Assembly: GCA_021521415.1 (NCBI GenBank)
Contig: JAIQDT010000168.1
Location: 1,806,501 to 1,870,500 of the forward strand
Direction of reading: 5' to 3'
Source of the DNA: Bidens hawaiensis
Lineage: Eukaryota; Streptophyta; Magnoliopsida; Asterales; Asteraceae
Length of the DNA stretch: 64,000 bases
Both the position numbers and the translations under genes were made by a program. Shown here piece by piece: positions 1 to 10,754 of the stretch. Under the pieces are notes generated by a model, which saw only the letters and a list, made by a program, of their open reading frames with translations, did no database searches and was not told where the DNA came from. Position 1 is the stretch's first letter. Each line of letters begins with the position of its first letter.

Positions 1-3000
1 CACGTTCAGAATCAAGCAGGAGGTCCAGGTGGAACGTGTACCTTCAAGAATTACCTTGACTGCAAGCTCAGTACGTTTAAGGGCACTGAGGGAGCTATAG
101 GCTTCCTGCGTTGGGCTGAGAAGGCCGAGTCGGCATTTGAGATGTGTAATTGTCCCCCTGCCAGTAGGGTCAAATTCGCTGCTGGAACACTTGAGGATTC
201 TGCCCTCACTTGGTGGAATTCGAACGTGCAGATCCTTGGATTGGAACTGGCTAACGCGATGAACTGGGAGGAGTTCAAAAACATGATGCGAGAGGAGTAC
301 TGTCAGAGGGAAGAGATTTCAATGTTAGAGTCAGAATTTTGGTCACTGAAGATGGTGGGCTCAGAAATTGAAGCCTACACTACCCGTTCTCACGAGTTGG
401 CTGTGATGTGTCCGCGGATGGTGGATCCGCCGAGTAAGAGGATTGAGATGTATATCGATGGGTTAGCACCGCAGATTCAGGGCATGGTGACGTCTTCCAG
501 ACCAACCACGATTCAACAAGCGATCCGTTTAGCTCACAAACTGACGGATCAGGCTGTGACCCAAGGTGCGTTACCACCTAGGGGTTCAACCACTAAAGCC
601 CGTGACAACCCGAGTAATGACAACCACAGCAACAGCAACCCGAGCAGCGGAAAGAGGAAGTTTGACAACACCAGATCCTCGTCCTCGAACCTCCCACCGC
701 AACAACACTACCGTAAGCCCGAATTCACTCGGAGCTTTAACAATCAAAGTCACAACAACAACAACGGTAGCGGGCAGGGTTCGAGAGGATATGCTGGGAA
801 ATATCCGAATTGCAATAGGTGCAATTATCTTCATGTTGGCCCGTGTGACCGTGTCAAGTGTCAGAGATGCGGAAAGATGGGTCACCAGGCGAAGGAGTGT
901 AGAGGAGACCTTGCGACAAAGGGTGCTCCTAAACCACCTATGACGACGAAGGGATGTTTCGAGTGTGGGCAGGAAGGTCATTTCAGGAAAGATTGTCCCA
1001 AGCTAAAACAGAACGACAACAATGGAGGTAGTGGAAGTGGCAGTAGTGGTGGAAGCAATGGCAAAGGAAGGGCTTTTGTAATTGGGTCAGGTCAAGCCCG
1101 CAATGATCCGCACGTGGTGACTGGTAAGTTCCCTGTGAACGATTGTTTTGCTTCTGTATTGTTTGACACTGGAGCTGATAGGAGTTTTGTGTCGAAAGCC
1201 TTTAGCCAACTCTTAGACTTAACTCCAACTCCGTTAGATGCTAAGTTTCCTGTTGAATTAGCTGACGGTAAGACTATAGTAACGACTCATGTACTTGCGG
1301 GATGTAAGTTAAAACTGTCAGGTCATGTCTTTGATATCGACCTTATTCCTTTTACGCTTAGTAGTTTCGATGTCGTGGTCGGCATGGACTGGTTGTCCGA
1401 GAACCGAACCGAGATTATATGTCACGATAAGATAGTTCACATTACTACCCCTTCCGGCGAGATCATTTCGATCCGGGGTGAGAGAAGCGGCATGACCACC
1501 AGCGTCACTACCCTCATGAAGGCGCAGAAGTACTTGCGAAAGGGTCATCCGGCAATTTTGGCCCAGATTGTTGAGAAACCCGAGGAGGAGAAGCGAATTG
1601 AAGATATACCGATTGTGCGAGATTTTCCAGAAGTTTTCCCGGAGGATTTTCCTGGACTCCCTCCTATACGACAAGTCGAATTCCAAATCGAGTTGACACC
1701 CGGTGCAGTACCCATAGCACGAGCCCCGTATCGGCAAGCACCGGCGGAGCTTCAGGAACTGTCCACTCAGTTGCAAGATTTGTTGGATAAGGGTTTTATC
1801 CGACCTAGCTCATCGCCATGGGGAGCCCCTGTCTTATTTGTCCGAAAGAAGGACGGGACTTTCCGCATGTGTATCGACTACCGGGAGTTGAACAAGGTGA
1901 CGGTCAAGAACCGTTATCCTCTACCCCGAATTGATGATTTGTTTGACCAGCTTCAAGGATCGAGTTACTACCCGAAGATCGATCTGCGATCCGGTTATCA
2001 CCAACTAAGAGTGCGCGAAGAAGATATCTCAAAGACGGCTTTCAGAACACGGTATGGTCACTACGAGTTTTCGGTTATGCCTTTTGGCCTAACCAACGCA
2101 CCAGCCGTATTTATGGATCTCATTAATCGAGTATGCAAGGCGTACCTCGACAAGTTTGTGATTGTGTTCATTGATGATATTCTTGTCTATTCCAAGAACG
2201 AAGCTGACCATGAAGAACACTTAAGGGTAGTTCTGGAATTATTGAAGAAGGAACAACTGTATGCTAAACTCACGAAATGTGAGTTTTGGCTTCTCGAAGT
2301 TCACTTTTTAGGACATGTGATCAACGAGAATGGTATCCATGTCGATCCCGGTAAGGTAGAGGCCATCAAAAACTGGGAAGCACCTAAGACTCCGACTGAG
2401 GTGCGGCAATTCCTAGGACTGGCCGGCTACTACCGACGTTTCATCGAGGGATTTTCAAAGATTGCTCAACCCCTCACCTCTTTGACTCACAAAGGCACTA
2501 AGTACAATTGGGGTGACGCGCAAGAATCCGCTTTTCAACTGTTGAAAACTAAACTCTGTAGTGCCCCTATTCTAGCCCTACCCGAGAGAACAGAGAATTT
2601 TGAGGTACACTGTGACGCATCGATACAAGGTCTCGGTTGTGTGCTGATGCAACTCGAGAAGGTTATAGCTTACGCCTCTCGACAACTACGGGTTCACGAG
2701 AAGAACTACACGACCCATGATTTGGAACTCGGAGCTGTGGTGTTTGCCCTTAAGATATGGAGGCATTACTTGTACGGTACCAAGTTTACCATTTACACCG
2801 ACCACAAGAGTCTCCAACATATCTATGATCAGAAGGAGCTGAACATGCGACAGCGTCGTTGGGTCAAGCTGCTTAAGGATTATGATTGTGCCATCAAGTA
2901 TCACCCTGGCAAGGCCAATGTAGTGGCCGACGCCCTCAACAGAAAAGAAACAGATAAACCCAGACGAGTGCGAGCATTGCAACTCACGATACATGCCAAC

Positions 3001-4158
3001 TTACCTGACCAGATTCGCGATGCGCAACTTGAAGCTTTGAAAGATGATAATCTTCCATCGGAACTCATGCGGGGCATGAGCAAGCAACTTGAAACCAGAT
3101 CGGACGGGGTCCGATATTTTGAGAACCGGATTTGGGTTCCACGATACGGAGAGTTGAGAACTCTAGTGATGGACGAAGCTCACAAGTCCCGGTATTCTAT
3201 CCACCCTGACTCAGATAAAATGTATCATGATTTAAAGGCACTTTACTGGTGGCCGAACATGAAAGCCGACATTGCCACCTACGTGAGCAAATGCTTGACT
3301 TGTGCCAGAGTCAAGATAGAATACCAGAAACCATCTGGTCTACTGCAACAACCGGAGCTTCCAATGTGGAAATGGGAACACATTTCAATGGATTTTATCA
3401 CGGGTTTACCTAAGACACCGACGGGATGCGATACCATCTGGGTGATCGTTGACCGGTTGACTAAGTCTGCACACTTCTTAGCGATTAAGGAATCGGACAA
3501 AATGGAAAGACTGACTCATGTTTACATGAAAGAAGTGGTGTCTAGGCACGGAGTGCCTGTCTCAATCATTTCTGATCGAGATTCTCGTTTCACGTCGCAC
3601 TTTTGGAAGTCACTGCAAAGCGCACTAGGCACCCGTCTTGATATGAGCACAGCATACCATCCTCAGACGGATGGGCAAAGTGAACGAACTATTCAGACCC
3701 TGGAGGATATGTTGCGTGCATGCGTGTTGGATTTCGGAAAAAGTTGGGAACCTCACTTACCTTTGGTAGAGTTTTCGTATAATAACTGCCACCACGCAAG
3801 TATTAAAGCAGCGCCATTTGAAGCGCTGTACGGACGGAAGTGTCGATCACCACTCTGCTGGGCAGAGGTGGGTGACAGCCAAATCACTGGTCCAGAACTG
3901 GTACTCGAAACTTCGGAAAAGATTGTTCAAATCCGAAATCGCATGGCAGCAGCACGAGATCGCCAAAAGAGTTACGCCGACAAGCGCAGAAAGCCTCTCG
4001 AATTTCAAGTGAATGACCAAGTGTTACTCAAAGTCTCACCTTGGAAAGGTGTGGTTCGCTTTGGTAAGCGAAACAAACTCAACCCACGATATGTTGGTCC
4101 CTATCGAATAACTGAGCGCATTGGTCCGGTGGCGTATCGACTGGACCTACCAACATAA
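1..4158 (+). CDS. Gypsy-1 gag-pol polyprotein (Tekay-like Ty3/Gypsy), 5' partial
   Basis: The frame is open from base 1, so the start lies upstream of the window; the first ATG at 142 is internal. Residues below count from that ATG. A gag domain is followed by two CCHC knuckles (cysteines from about 240 and 272). An aspartic protease has the D-T-G-A motif at 342-345. The reverse transcriptase active site reads F-I-D-D (676-679). RNase H begins near C-D-A at 824-826. The integrase has an H/C zinc region from about 1014 and the catalytic triad D1084, D1145, E1181 with the expected 35-residue spacing. Every catalytic motif I looked for is present, so this copy was active recently. The protein makes capsid, copies the element RNA and integrates the cDNA. 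A TAA at 4156-4158 ends it before the usual C-terminal tail. The Tekay lineage is inferred from overall resemblance and the very long LTR. Confidence 0.93.
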   Translation, partial: HVQNQAGGPGGTCTFKNYLDCKLSTFKGTEGAIGFLRWAEKAESAFEMCNCPPASRVKFAAGTLEDSALTWWNSNVQILGLELANAMNWEEFKNMMREEYCQREEISMLESEFWSLKMVGSEIEAYTTRSHELAVMCPRMVDPPSKRIEMYIDGLAPQIQGMVTSSRPTTIQQAIRLAHKLTDQAVTQGALPPRGSTTKARDNPSNDNHSNSNPSSGKRKFDNTRSSSSNLPPQQHYRKPEFTRSFNNQSHNNNNGSGQGSRGYAGKYPNCNRCNYLHVGPCDRVKCQRCGKMGHQAKECRGDLATKGAPKPPMTTKGCFECGQEGHFRKDCPKLKQNDNNGGSGSGSSGGSNGKGRAFVIGSGQARNDPHVVTGKFPVNDCFASVLFDTGADRSFVSKAFSQLLDLTPTPLDAKFPVELADGKTIVTTHVLAGCKLKLSGHVFDIDLIPFTLSSFDVVVGMDWLSENRTEIICHDKIVHITTPSGEIISIRGERSGMTTSVTTLMKAQKYLRKGHPAILAQIVEKPEEEKRIEDIPIVRDFPEVFPEDFPGLPPIRQVEFQIELTPGAVPIARAPYRQAPAELQELSTQLQDLLDKGFIRPSSSPWGAPVLFVRKKDGTFRMCIDYRELNKVTVKNRYPLPRIDDLFDQLQGSSYYPKIDLRSGYHQLRVREEDISKTAFRTRYGHYEFSVMPFGLTNAPAVFMDLINRVCKAYLDKFVIVFIDDILVYSKNEADHEEHLRVVLELLKKEQLYAKLTKCEFWLLEVHFLGHVINENGIHVDPGKVEAIKNWEAPKTPTEVRQFLGLAGYYRRFIEGFSKIAQPLTSLTHKGTKYNWGDAQESAFQLLKTKLCSAPILALPERTENFEVHCDASIQGLGCVLMQLEKVIAYASRQLRVHEKNYTTHDLELGAVVFALKIWRHYLYGTKFTIYTDHKSLQHIYDQKELNMRQRRWVKLLKDYDCAIKYHPGKANVVADALNRKETDKPRRVRALQLTIHANLPDQIRDAQLEALKDDNLPSELMRGMSKQLETRSDGVRYFENRIWVPRYGELRTLVMDEAHKSRYSIHPDSDKMYHDLKALYWWPNMKADIATYVSKCLTCARVKIEYQKPSGLLQQPELPMWKWEHISMDFITGLPKTPTGCDTIWVIVDRLTKSAHFLAIKESDKMERLTHVYMKEVVSRHGVPVSIISDRDSRFTSHFWKSLQSALGTRLDMSTAYHPQTDGQSERTIQTLEDMLRACVLDFGKSWEPHLPLVEFSYNNCHHASIKAAPFEALYGRKCRSPLCWAEVGDSQITGPELVLETSEKIVQIRNRMAAARDRQKSYADKRRKPLEFQVNDQVLLKVSPWKGVVRFGKRNKLNPRYVGPYRITERIGPVAYRLDLPT

Positions 4159-4488
4159 CTCATTGGCGTACACAATGTATTCCACGTGTCCAATTTGAAG
4201 AAATGCCTGTCCGATGAAACCCAAGTAGTCCCTTTGGATGAACTACAAGTTGATGAACAGTTGCGCTTCATTGAAGAACCAGTCGAGGTTTTGGATTGAG
4301 AAACCAAAACGCTCAAGCACAGCAAAATTCCAATCGTTAAGGTTCGTTGGAACTCGAGACGTGGACCGGAGTTCACGTGGGAACGCGAGGATCAAATGAT
4401 GTAAAAGTATCCTCACCTTTTTGAAGGGCTAACCAAACACAGAAAACCGCGAAACCCGGCAAACCGTCAGACATCACCGGAGGTATGA
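4159..4488 (+). pseudogene. Broken C-terminal tail of Gypsy-1 polyprotein
   Basis: After the TAA at 4156-4158 the same frame continues to encode the typical end of this family: a V-F-H-V-S-N-L-K-K stretch, then P-I-V-K-V-R-W-N and P-E-F-T-W-E. In-frame stops lie at 4156-4158 (TAA), 4297-4299 (TGA) and 4402-4404 (TAA), and the frame closes with TGA at 4486-4488. This is the position of the chromodomain-like tail in chromoviral Gypsy elements, which is thought to guide integration. The TGA could come from an arginine CGA codon by deamination of methylated C, but that is inference. Confidence 0.8.
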
Positions 4489-4608
4489 ATTAAATTTCGG
4501 GACGAAATTTCTTTCTACTAGGGGATGATATGACAAACTGAAATATTTTCTTACTTTTTCAGACACTCATCACGACTTGACTCAAATTTTCGGGACGAAA
4601 ATTCTTTA

Positions 4609-4620
4609 ACATGGGAATGA
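4609..4620 (+). other. Polypurine tract of Gypsy-1
   Basis: A purine run, GGGAATGA, lies directly before the LTR start (TGTGACA...) at 4621. A second, similar block (CGGGACGAAATTT then AGGGGATGAT) lies about 90 bp upstream near 4498-4532, so the true plus-strand priming site is not certain. The downstream copy was chosen because it abuts a TG dinucleotide. Confidence 0.6.
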
Positions 4621-4978
4621 TGTGACAATCGTCAATTTCAGGTTAACTCCGTTAACTCAACTCCGTCAATTCAAACTTAAAGATCATTCAATCTATAACG
4701 CACACTTCATTACATTTAAACTAGGGTTTAAATGACGCTTAACACTTACTACATGTGTAGTCTTTCGGGAGTTGCACCGAAACGCAAACGAGTTGACGCA
4801 AACGATTGATGAATAAACGAAAAATGTCAAAACAGTAATTATGTGATAATTATATGTTAGACTTATGTGTTATGTGATAACATGGTTATAAACGTTAACT
4901 CAAGATGTAAACTAGTTATTTAAGTTAGAAAAAAACAACAATTGAAAGTGGAGGGACTTGAGTGTAACTTATTATGTT

Positions 4979-4986
4979 TATAAATA
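4979..4986 (+). promoter_or_regulatory. TATA box candidate in Gypsy-1 LTR
   Basis: TATAAATA stands about 360 bp into the LTR and is followed by a C-rich, CT-rich stretch typical of a plant transcription start and 5' leader. It would mark the U3/R region. Position and composition only; no transcript evidence. Confidence 0.5.
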
Positions 4987-6062
4987 ATAATAATAAACAA
5001 ACCCTAACCTATTTCTTTCCCCCACAACCCCGATCGGAAACCCCATCCCCACCTCCTTGGCTGCCGTCGACTATACACACACATACAACCATCAAATCAA
5101 GCCCTTGATTGAAGAATTAGGTGCTAGGAAGGTATAATCGATTATCCTATACATCCTTATTACTTGATTTTGATGTTTAATGGGTTAATTGAAAACCCTA
5201 ATGAGCCAATTTTATGTGTGTGTATAATTAATATGATTGTTGTTGATTGGGTAATGATTTGATAACTAGTATTGATATTGTTACACGTTAATTGTTGTGT
5301 CTTTGATTTGAGTTCAAACAAAAACCCTAATCATGTATGTAATGTATAATTGATGTGCATGGATGGTGTTTATGGAGTCTAGAGTGTTATATGAATGCAT
5401 GATAGTTCATAGATTGTTAATATGTTGAGTTTGGATGCAAACAGTTTCTGGACAGAATGTGTTAATGATGTTTAAGTGACTGTAACGAAGCGTAAATGAG
5501 AAAATTGGTTGAGATTATTGATACTATAGTAAACTAGGTTGAGTCTAGTTTCTAAAGAATATAAACTTGTAATTTTTGGACAAGTAGAAGTTAACTTTTA
5601 TGATTTTACAAAAACGTTGTGCAAAGCTAAGTTGTTAGACCTGCTGTTAGGTTGTTTTGTAAATGTTATATCTCATGAACTACGAGACCAATTAGGTTGG
5701 TTCCACTTCTGGGAGTTGACTTATTGAGTTTTTAACCTAACCCAAGTGGTCTTGCATTTATTGGATTTTTCGTTTAACGGGAATTGCAAATAACATTCTG
5801 TTGCGCATGAATTTGATTGTTATGAGTTTGATGTAATGATTTGATGATTGTGAGAAAACTATGAGGAATAAAAATATAATAAAATATGTTCTGGAAACCT
5901 AAGACATATATGCTTCTATGATGATTTTTGGTAAATTAATTGAGATGCTATGATCTGTGGAATAGTACAATCTTTCAAGTAGAATTTCTGTCTCGGTGAA
6001 ACTAGCTGCTGAGTTTTGTGAAAATGCATGAAACATGATACTTGCTAATTTATTATCGTGTT

Positions 6063-6300
6063 TTGACCAAATCGCCCTTGAGGGGAATGATTGCAAGTTA
6101 ATTATCGTGTTTTGACCAAATCGCCCTTGAGGGGAATGATTGCAAGTTAATTTTCGTGCTTTGACCAAAATGCCCTTGCGGGGAATAATTGTTAATTGAT
6201 TGTAATGATTTGACCAAATTGCCCTCGTGGGGAATAGTTGCTAGTTAATTGTTATGTGTTGACCAAATTGTCCTTACGGGGAGTAATTGCTAGTGATGTA
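6063..6300 (+). repeat. 49-bp tandem repeat, about 5 copies, in Gypsy-1 LTR
   Basis: Units start at TTGACCAAA at 6063, 6112, 6161, 6210 and 6259, an exact 49-bp spacing. The first two are near identical and the later ones are diverged. Each has a TTGACCAAAT-GCCCTT core followed by GGGGAAT. This is internal amplification in the transcribed part of the LTR, not a CRISPR: the spacers repeat as well. Confidence 0.9.
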
Positions 6301-6820
6301 CTTTATGAATACGTGACACATAAATAATTGCTTACACATGTAACGTATCACAAATACACTTGTCAAAGTCACACACGATTCGCAAACGAAACACAAAACA
6401 TGTTACGTGCATAGGTATTATGTGCCGGGTCTAGAGACTCGATAATATTCCGACACTTAGAAAAAAATCACTTTGTTGTTTTTAGAACGCATTTGAGATT
6501 TTGTTAATATAGATTATATATCACTTGTAAAGACTAAGTGGCAAACGCGTAAACTAAAGTCCTTCATAACATCGAACCGGTTAATATTTGGATAATAGCG
6601 GGTCACTGTTGAGTAGTACTACTGGGTTTGACAAACCCCACCCAACGCTAAACTCGACTGGAGGTCGAGCGGGTGTAATCTTGGCTAAACACATACCTTG
6701 GTCTGGATGACCTGGTGGCAAGGCAAATTGATAAACAGTCAGCTTCGGTGTCGAACACTTAGTAATACTTGCTTTATAGGCTAGCTACCTATAGATATAT
6801 AATTGACATAACACTATCTG

Positions 6821-6908
6821 GTAACGCAAAACACTGTAACGCAAAACGCTGTAACGCAAAACGCTGTAATGCAAAACGCTTAACGCAACACGCTGAACGC
6901 AAACGCTA
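6821..6908 (+). repeat. 15-bp tandem repeat in Gypsy-1 LTR
   Basis: GTAACGCAAAACGCT is repeated with small changes about six times, shortening to GAACGCAAACGCT at the end. The function is unknown; replication slippage is the simplest origin. Confidence 0.85.
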
Positions 6909-7251
6909 AACATTTATTTTTATATAACTTGTGAACTCACCAACCTTGTGTTGACACTTTTAGTATGTTATTCTCAGGTAGCCGAGGCGGGCGCGCGGTT
7001 TAGGAACATGCATTGCTTGAAAACGCTTTTGTTATGCAAATTTATTTTTAACAGTTATCATCGGTTTTAAGTCGTCCTGCGTGACGCAACTTTTGGTTAA
7101 AAGTTTTTACGCTTCCGCATTTAATTTCTCGTAAACGTTTTCATGGTTTTGAAACTTTGTTTTATGGTTTGATTATAACTAATGATTCCGATCCTGTTAG
7201 TTCACACCCTCTGACGGTAAAACTCCGTTAGTGGATTTTGAGGGTGTGACA

Positions 7252-8398
7252 CTAAATGTGGAACTTCAAGAGGAGGTGTTCGTGAAACAACCTCCTAGTT
7301 TTGAAGATCCAGACTACCCTGATCGTGTTTATCGTTTAAACATGGCTCTTTATGGTCTACACCAAGCCCCAAGAGCTTAGTTGGCATGCTTGCTGACCAT
7401 CTAAAGGATAGTGGCTTCAAACGAGGGACTGTGGATTTTTCATTTTCTACAAGACCGTTGGGGAAGATTTTCTCCTCGTCCAGATATATGTCGATGACAT
7501 CATATTTGGTTCTACAAACAACAAGCTGTGTATGAATTTTGAGAAGTCAATGAATACGAAATTCTAGATAAGCTAGATGGGGGAGATGAATTTCTTCTTA
7601 GGGTTGCAGGTTCATCATTCTGACGCTGGAATATATCAAACAAGATATGTGAATGACAACTTGAGCCGATTCAAGATAACTGCTGGAAAAATCATTTCAA
7701 CTGCTCTACCCGTAGGTCAAAATTTTCCACAGGACGAATTGGAGGATACCGTTAATCATAACCTATACCGAGCTATGATAAGGTCTTTAATGTATCTAAC
7801 TTCTTTTCATTCTGATATCATGTTTGCTGTTTGTTTGTGTGCCAGGTATCAATCGAGTCCTCCAGTGACACATCTGGCGGTGGTAAAAGGTATACTTCAC
7901 TATTTGAGGGATAATCCTGACATCGGGTTATGGTATCCCAAGGATGTATGCTTTGATCTCACTAGTTTTCCATTTTGAACTACGGGGGTAGTAAAATCAA
8001 CTTCAAGTCGAGTACGGCGGGTTGTCAATTTCGAGGAAGCCAGCTTGTTTTCTGGCACTGTAAGAAGCAGACAACGATCTTCACTTCAACAGCAGAAGCA
8101 GAGTATGTGGTAGCCTCGAGTTGCTGTTCACAGGTTATTTAAATCCAGCAACATTTGCGAGATTACGGTTTGAAGTTTCTTACTACTCCCATATTCAATG
8201 ATAACTTAGCTGCTATTTGTTTCAACCTTGTGCACCACTCTAAGTTGAAGCATATCGAAATACGATATCATTTTATCTGTGATTGTGTTGAAAAGAAATT
8301 TATAGACCCTTAGAAAATGCACATGGATTTTCAGAAAGCTTATCTGTTTACCAAAGCCTTTGATAAAACTCGTTTTAACTTTTTTGCTTAGTCTAAAC
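7252..8398 (+). pseudogene. SIRE-2 pol remnant: reverse transcriptase to RNase H
   Basis: This is a decayed Ty1/Copia pol of SIRE/Maximus type. Recognisable pieces in order are an RT segment with A-L-Y-G-L-H-Q-A-P (from 7252, stop near 7378), the Y-V-D-D-I-I-F-G active-site region near 7488-7512, an open block 7577-7978 (F-F-L-G-L-Q-V, then S-L-M-Y-L and C-L-C-A-R-Y), and RNase H pieces up to a T-K-A-F-D-K-T-R-F end near 8385. Several frameshifts and stops separate them. Its protein order matches the intact pol of SIRE-1. The 5' part of pol is missing because Gypsy-1 has inserted at 7252; the rest of gag-pol should lie left of the window. Confidence 0.88.
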
Positions 8399-9478
8399 GG
8401 ATTGAAAAATCTTACAAATATCTTTAATCTCGGATAATCAACTTTTATTTTGTCTAGCTTTTATTTTATTATATTAATATTTTGGTTTTTGGGGTGAAAA
8501 AGGGAAAAATACAAAAATATTGTGGTTTCAGTTTATAAAAAGGATAACCAAAAACATTCAAATATTTAAAAAATTCAAAAACATTAAAAATGCTCCTCAA
8601 AATGAGGTTTTAAGAAAAAATGAGAAGATGATAGTACATTGATCATCTATTCTCGTATCCAGAAAGAAATAAGCTTAAAAGAGGTGTTAGTCTTAAACAA
8701 ACCGTTAAGCTTAGCTTCATTGGTGCATTGGTAGGTCTTAAACAAACCGTTAGCGTAAAGTATGTGATATAAACATAAGAATTGACAATTTGAAAGAGGT
8801 GTTAGTCTCTTCCAAAAGTATCGGTAATGAAGGCAGAAATGTAAAGCCTGTCACACTCAAGCCTTATGTCTGTTTGATCACCAAAAACAAAACTTCTTAA
8901 TCTAAAGAATATGTATCTAGTATGTGGTTAACACTTCAATGGTGTATGGTAATATAGCCTCAAATCGTGTATTGATGGGAGGCATTCGGTTTCCGGACAC
9001 TTTGAGTCTTTATGTGATTTATTGTCTAGATATTCATAATCTGAATATTTCAAAAGCTTTTAGAGCAAACCCTAAGTCAACAAACTTGAGCACTGATGTA
9101 CTTCGTTCAAATTCATTACTGACTTGATCAAAATCTAATGTGAGTCATACATTGTTCCTCCCTTGTGTGCGTCTTAATACAAGTAGGAAATGGACCCCAG
9201 GGGAAACAATGTCTGTAAGCCAACAGATGAACTCGTGCATACTCACTCTCAGTAAAGGAAGCTTGGTGTATTTCTTAATAACGGTTGTATACCTTGTAGT
9301 GGGGATTATGAACTTAGATTCCTTATTCAAATTGATAAAACATAAACGCTTTATCTTCAGGCATAATGGTTTAAGACAAGTTGAGGTGACATGGTAAAAG
9401 TCAAATAAAGCTTGAATCGATATTAGAGGCTGATAGTTTCTGATAATCTGTGCTTTAGTTGAACCTAAATCTTATCAT
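8399..9478 (+). other. SIRE-2 spacer between pol and ORF3, first part
   Basis: No gene is supported here. It is AT-rich sequence after the pol remnant. Two segments are conserved with other SIRE elements in this window: 9109-9262 matches 58926-59078 in the opposite orientation (SIRE-3), and a box at 9373-9394 is shared with both SIRE-1 and SIRE-3. The short ORF at 9140-9397 overlaps the first segment; its reading frame is partly preserved in SIRE-3, so a small peptide cannot be excluded. Confidence 0.6.
9373..9394 (+). promoter_or_regulatory. Conserved SIRE spacer box (SIRE-2 copy)
   Basis: AAGACAAGTTGAGGTGACAT in element sense, about 0.97 kb after the end of pol. Counterparts are at 14675-14696 (SIRE-1, minus) and 58823-58844 (SIRE-3, minus). 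The surrounding sequence is poorly conserved, so the box stands out. The function is unknown. Confidence 0.6.
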
Positions 9479-10110
9479 AAAAATGCTTGAAAGTTTGTTC
9501 TAAGATTTAAGTGGACAACAATATCAATGACCGACTTAACGCCATTCATAATCACGCAGAAATATAAAACTAAGGTGGAAGTGCGAATTGGAAAATATGA
9601 TTCTCTAATCAACACAATAGATTTCATATTTGTTTAAGTTTAATTTGTTTTTAATTTGAAAATATACAAAATCCAAACATATTGTGTTTTTATTTTGATT
9701 TCTGCTTTATTTTCGTTTTCCAAGCTAAAGGGAATTGTTTTTATAAAGAAAATACCAAAAAGATTTTCCCATTTTTTTGTTTTAATTCATTTATTTAACT
9801 CTTTTTAAGTTAATCGGCATTAAGTTAATTCTTTAAACTTATGTGTTTTGAATGAAAAACATGTTAAGGTATTGCTATTTACCTCGAGTGGTAAAGTTCT
9901 TAAGGTAAAGTTCATCGGGACAGTAGTTTCGATTCATTATTTAATTCATGAAAGTTTAGTAGGAAAATTTTCATCTTTAATTTTTTATTTAATTCCTATT
10001 CCTTAAGTTTTATCATAACGAATAGAATCCATTTGCTATTATTTTTTATAACGAATGAAAGTCATTTGTGTTTTAAACAGAATAACGAATGTACTCATTC
10101 ACTGTTCTAT
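9479..10110 (+). repeat. 632-bp flank duplication, left copy
   Basis: The same sequence recurs at 30789-31420 at a constant offset of 21310, with no indels and about five substitutions seen by eye. It belongs to the SIRE-2 spacer. SIRE-1 lies between the two copies. This is far longer than a target-site duplication; see findings. Confidence 0.95.
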
Positions 10111-10569
10111 GTAGGTTCCCGGACGGATCTTACACGGGATATCGCTATCTACGCAGGTGCGGAATCCCTGCGTAGGTAGTTACGAGCGTAGATTACGTAG
10201 AACAATCACACGCGATACAAACGAACACGTTATATATTATCACTTGAAACACGTCTATTACAGACTCTCGACACGTTCACTGAACTCAACAACTGACTCC
10301 TCTCTCGTTACCTAAACACATCGTCGGTTACAGTATATATAGACACGACAACTTCGCCCGATATGTTCAGGCGAAGTTGTCCATAACTTCGCTCGTTCAA
10401 CAAGTTCGCCTAGACGAACTTGTCAACAACTTCGCTTGTTCAACAAGTTCGCCTGAGCGAACTTGTTGACAACTTCGCTTACATACATAAACATAAACTT
10501 AAACATAATTACATTACAGACTCGATTACAAACGCTAGACTATGAACTACTGATATTTATGTACCAACA
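10110..10569 (-). repeat. 3' LTR of SIRE-1
   Basis: On the minus strand it runs TGTTGGTACA... to ...GGAACCTACA, 460 bp. About 10332-10341 holds a TATATATA element (minus sense). Roughly 10341-10490 is packed with the SIRE-1 motif GCGAAGTT/AACTTCGC and GCGAACTT/AAGTTCGC variants in both orientations. Compared with the 5' LTR, I count four substitutions and no indel. Confidence 0.95.
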
Positions 10570-10580
10570 GACTCCCCATT
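10570..10580 (-). other. Polypurine tract of SIRE-1
   Basis: In minus sense AATGGGGAGTC ends directly at the 3' LTR start (TGTTGG). This is the expected plus-strand priming site. Confidence 0.8.
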
Positions 10581-10754
10581 GGCAGTAGCTTCATATCTTG
10601 ATCTTCAAAGCTTGTGTCTTGTAATCTCTCGTCTTCTCTCTTCATCTCTTCAAGCATGCACTCCCTGTCTAACACATACAGAAACCAACTTCTGGTACTT
10701 CTTAGCTTCCTCTTTCCAAGCAGGAATGTAGAAAATCTTCTTAGCATGTAGTAC

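Larger units (their letters stand above)
4621..7251 (+). repeat. 3' LTR of Gypsy-1 (about 2.63 kb)
   Basis: It begins TGTGACAATC after a polypurine-like tract and ends GGGTGTGACA. The next base (7252) is in the pol remnant of a different element, which fixes the right edge. The length fits Tekay-type elements. The 5' LTR is outside the window, so LTR divergence and the TSD cannot be checked. The right-hand TSD would be 7252-7256, CTAAA. Small ORFs inside it have no protein-like features. Two tandem arrays lie near 6063-6300 and 6821-6908. Confidence 0.8.

Noticed and set aside
5539..6168. Small ORFs in the Gypsy-1 LTR (both strands)
   Set aside because: They fall in LTR and tandem-repeat sequence with no protein motifs; the minus ORF just reads through the 49-bp repeat.
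6063..6300. Regular repeats resembling a CRISPR array
   Set aside because: The whole 49-bp unit repeats, spacers included; it is a tandem duplication inside a plant LTR.
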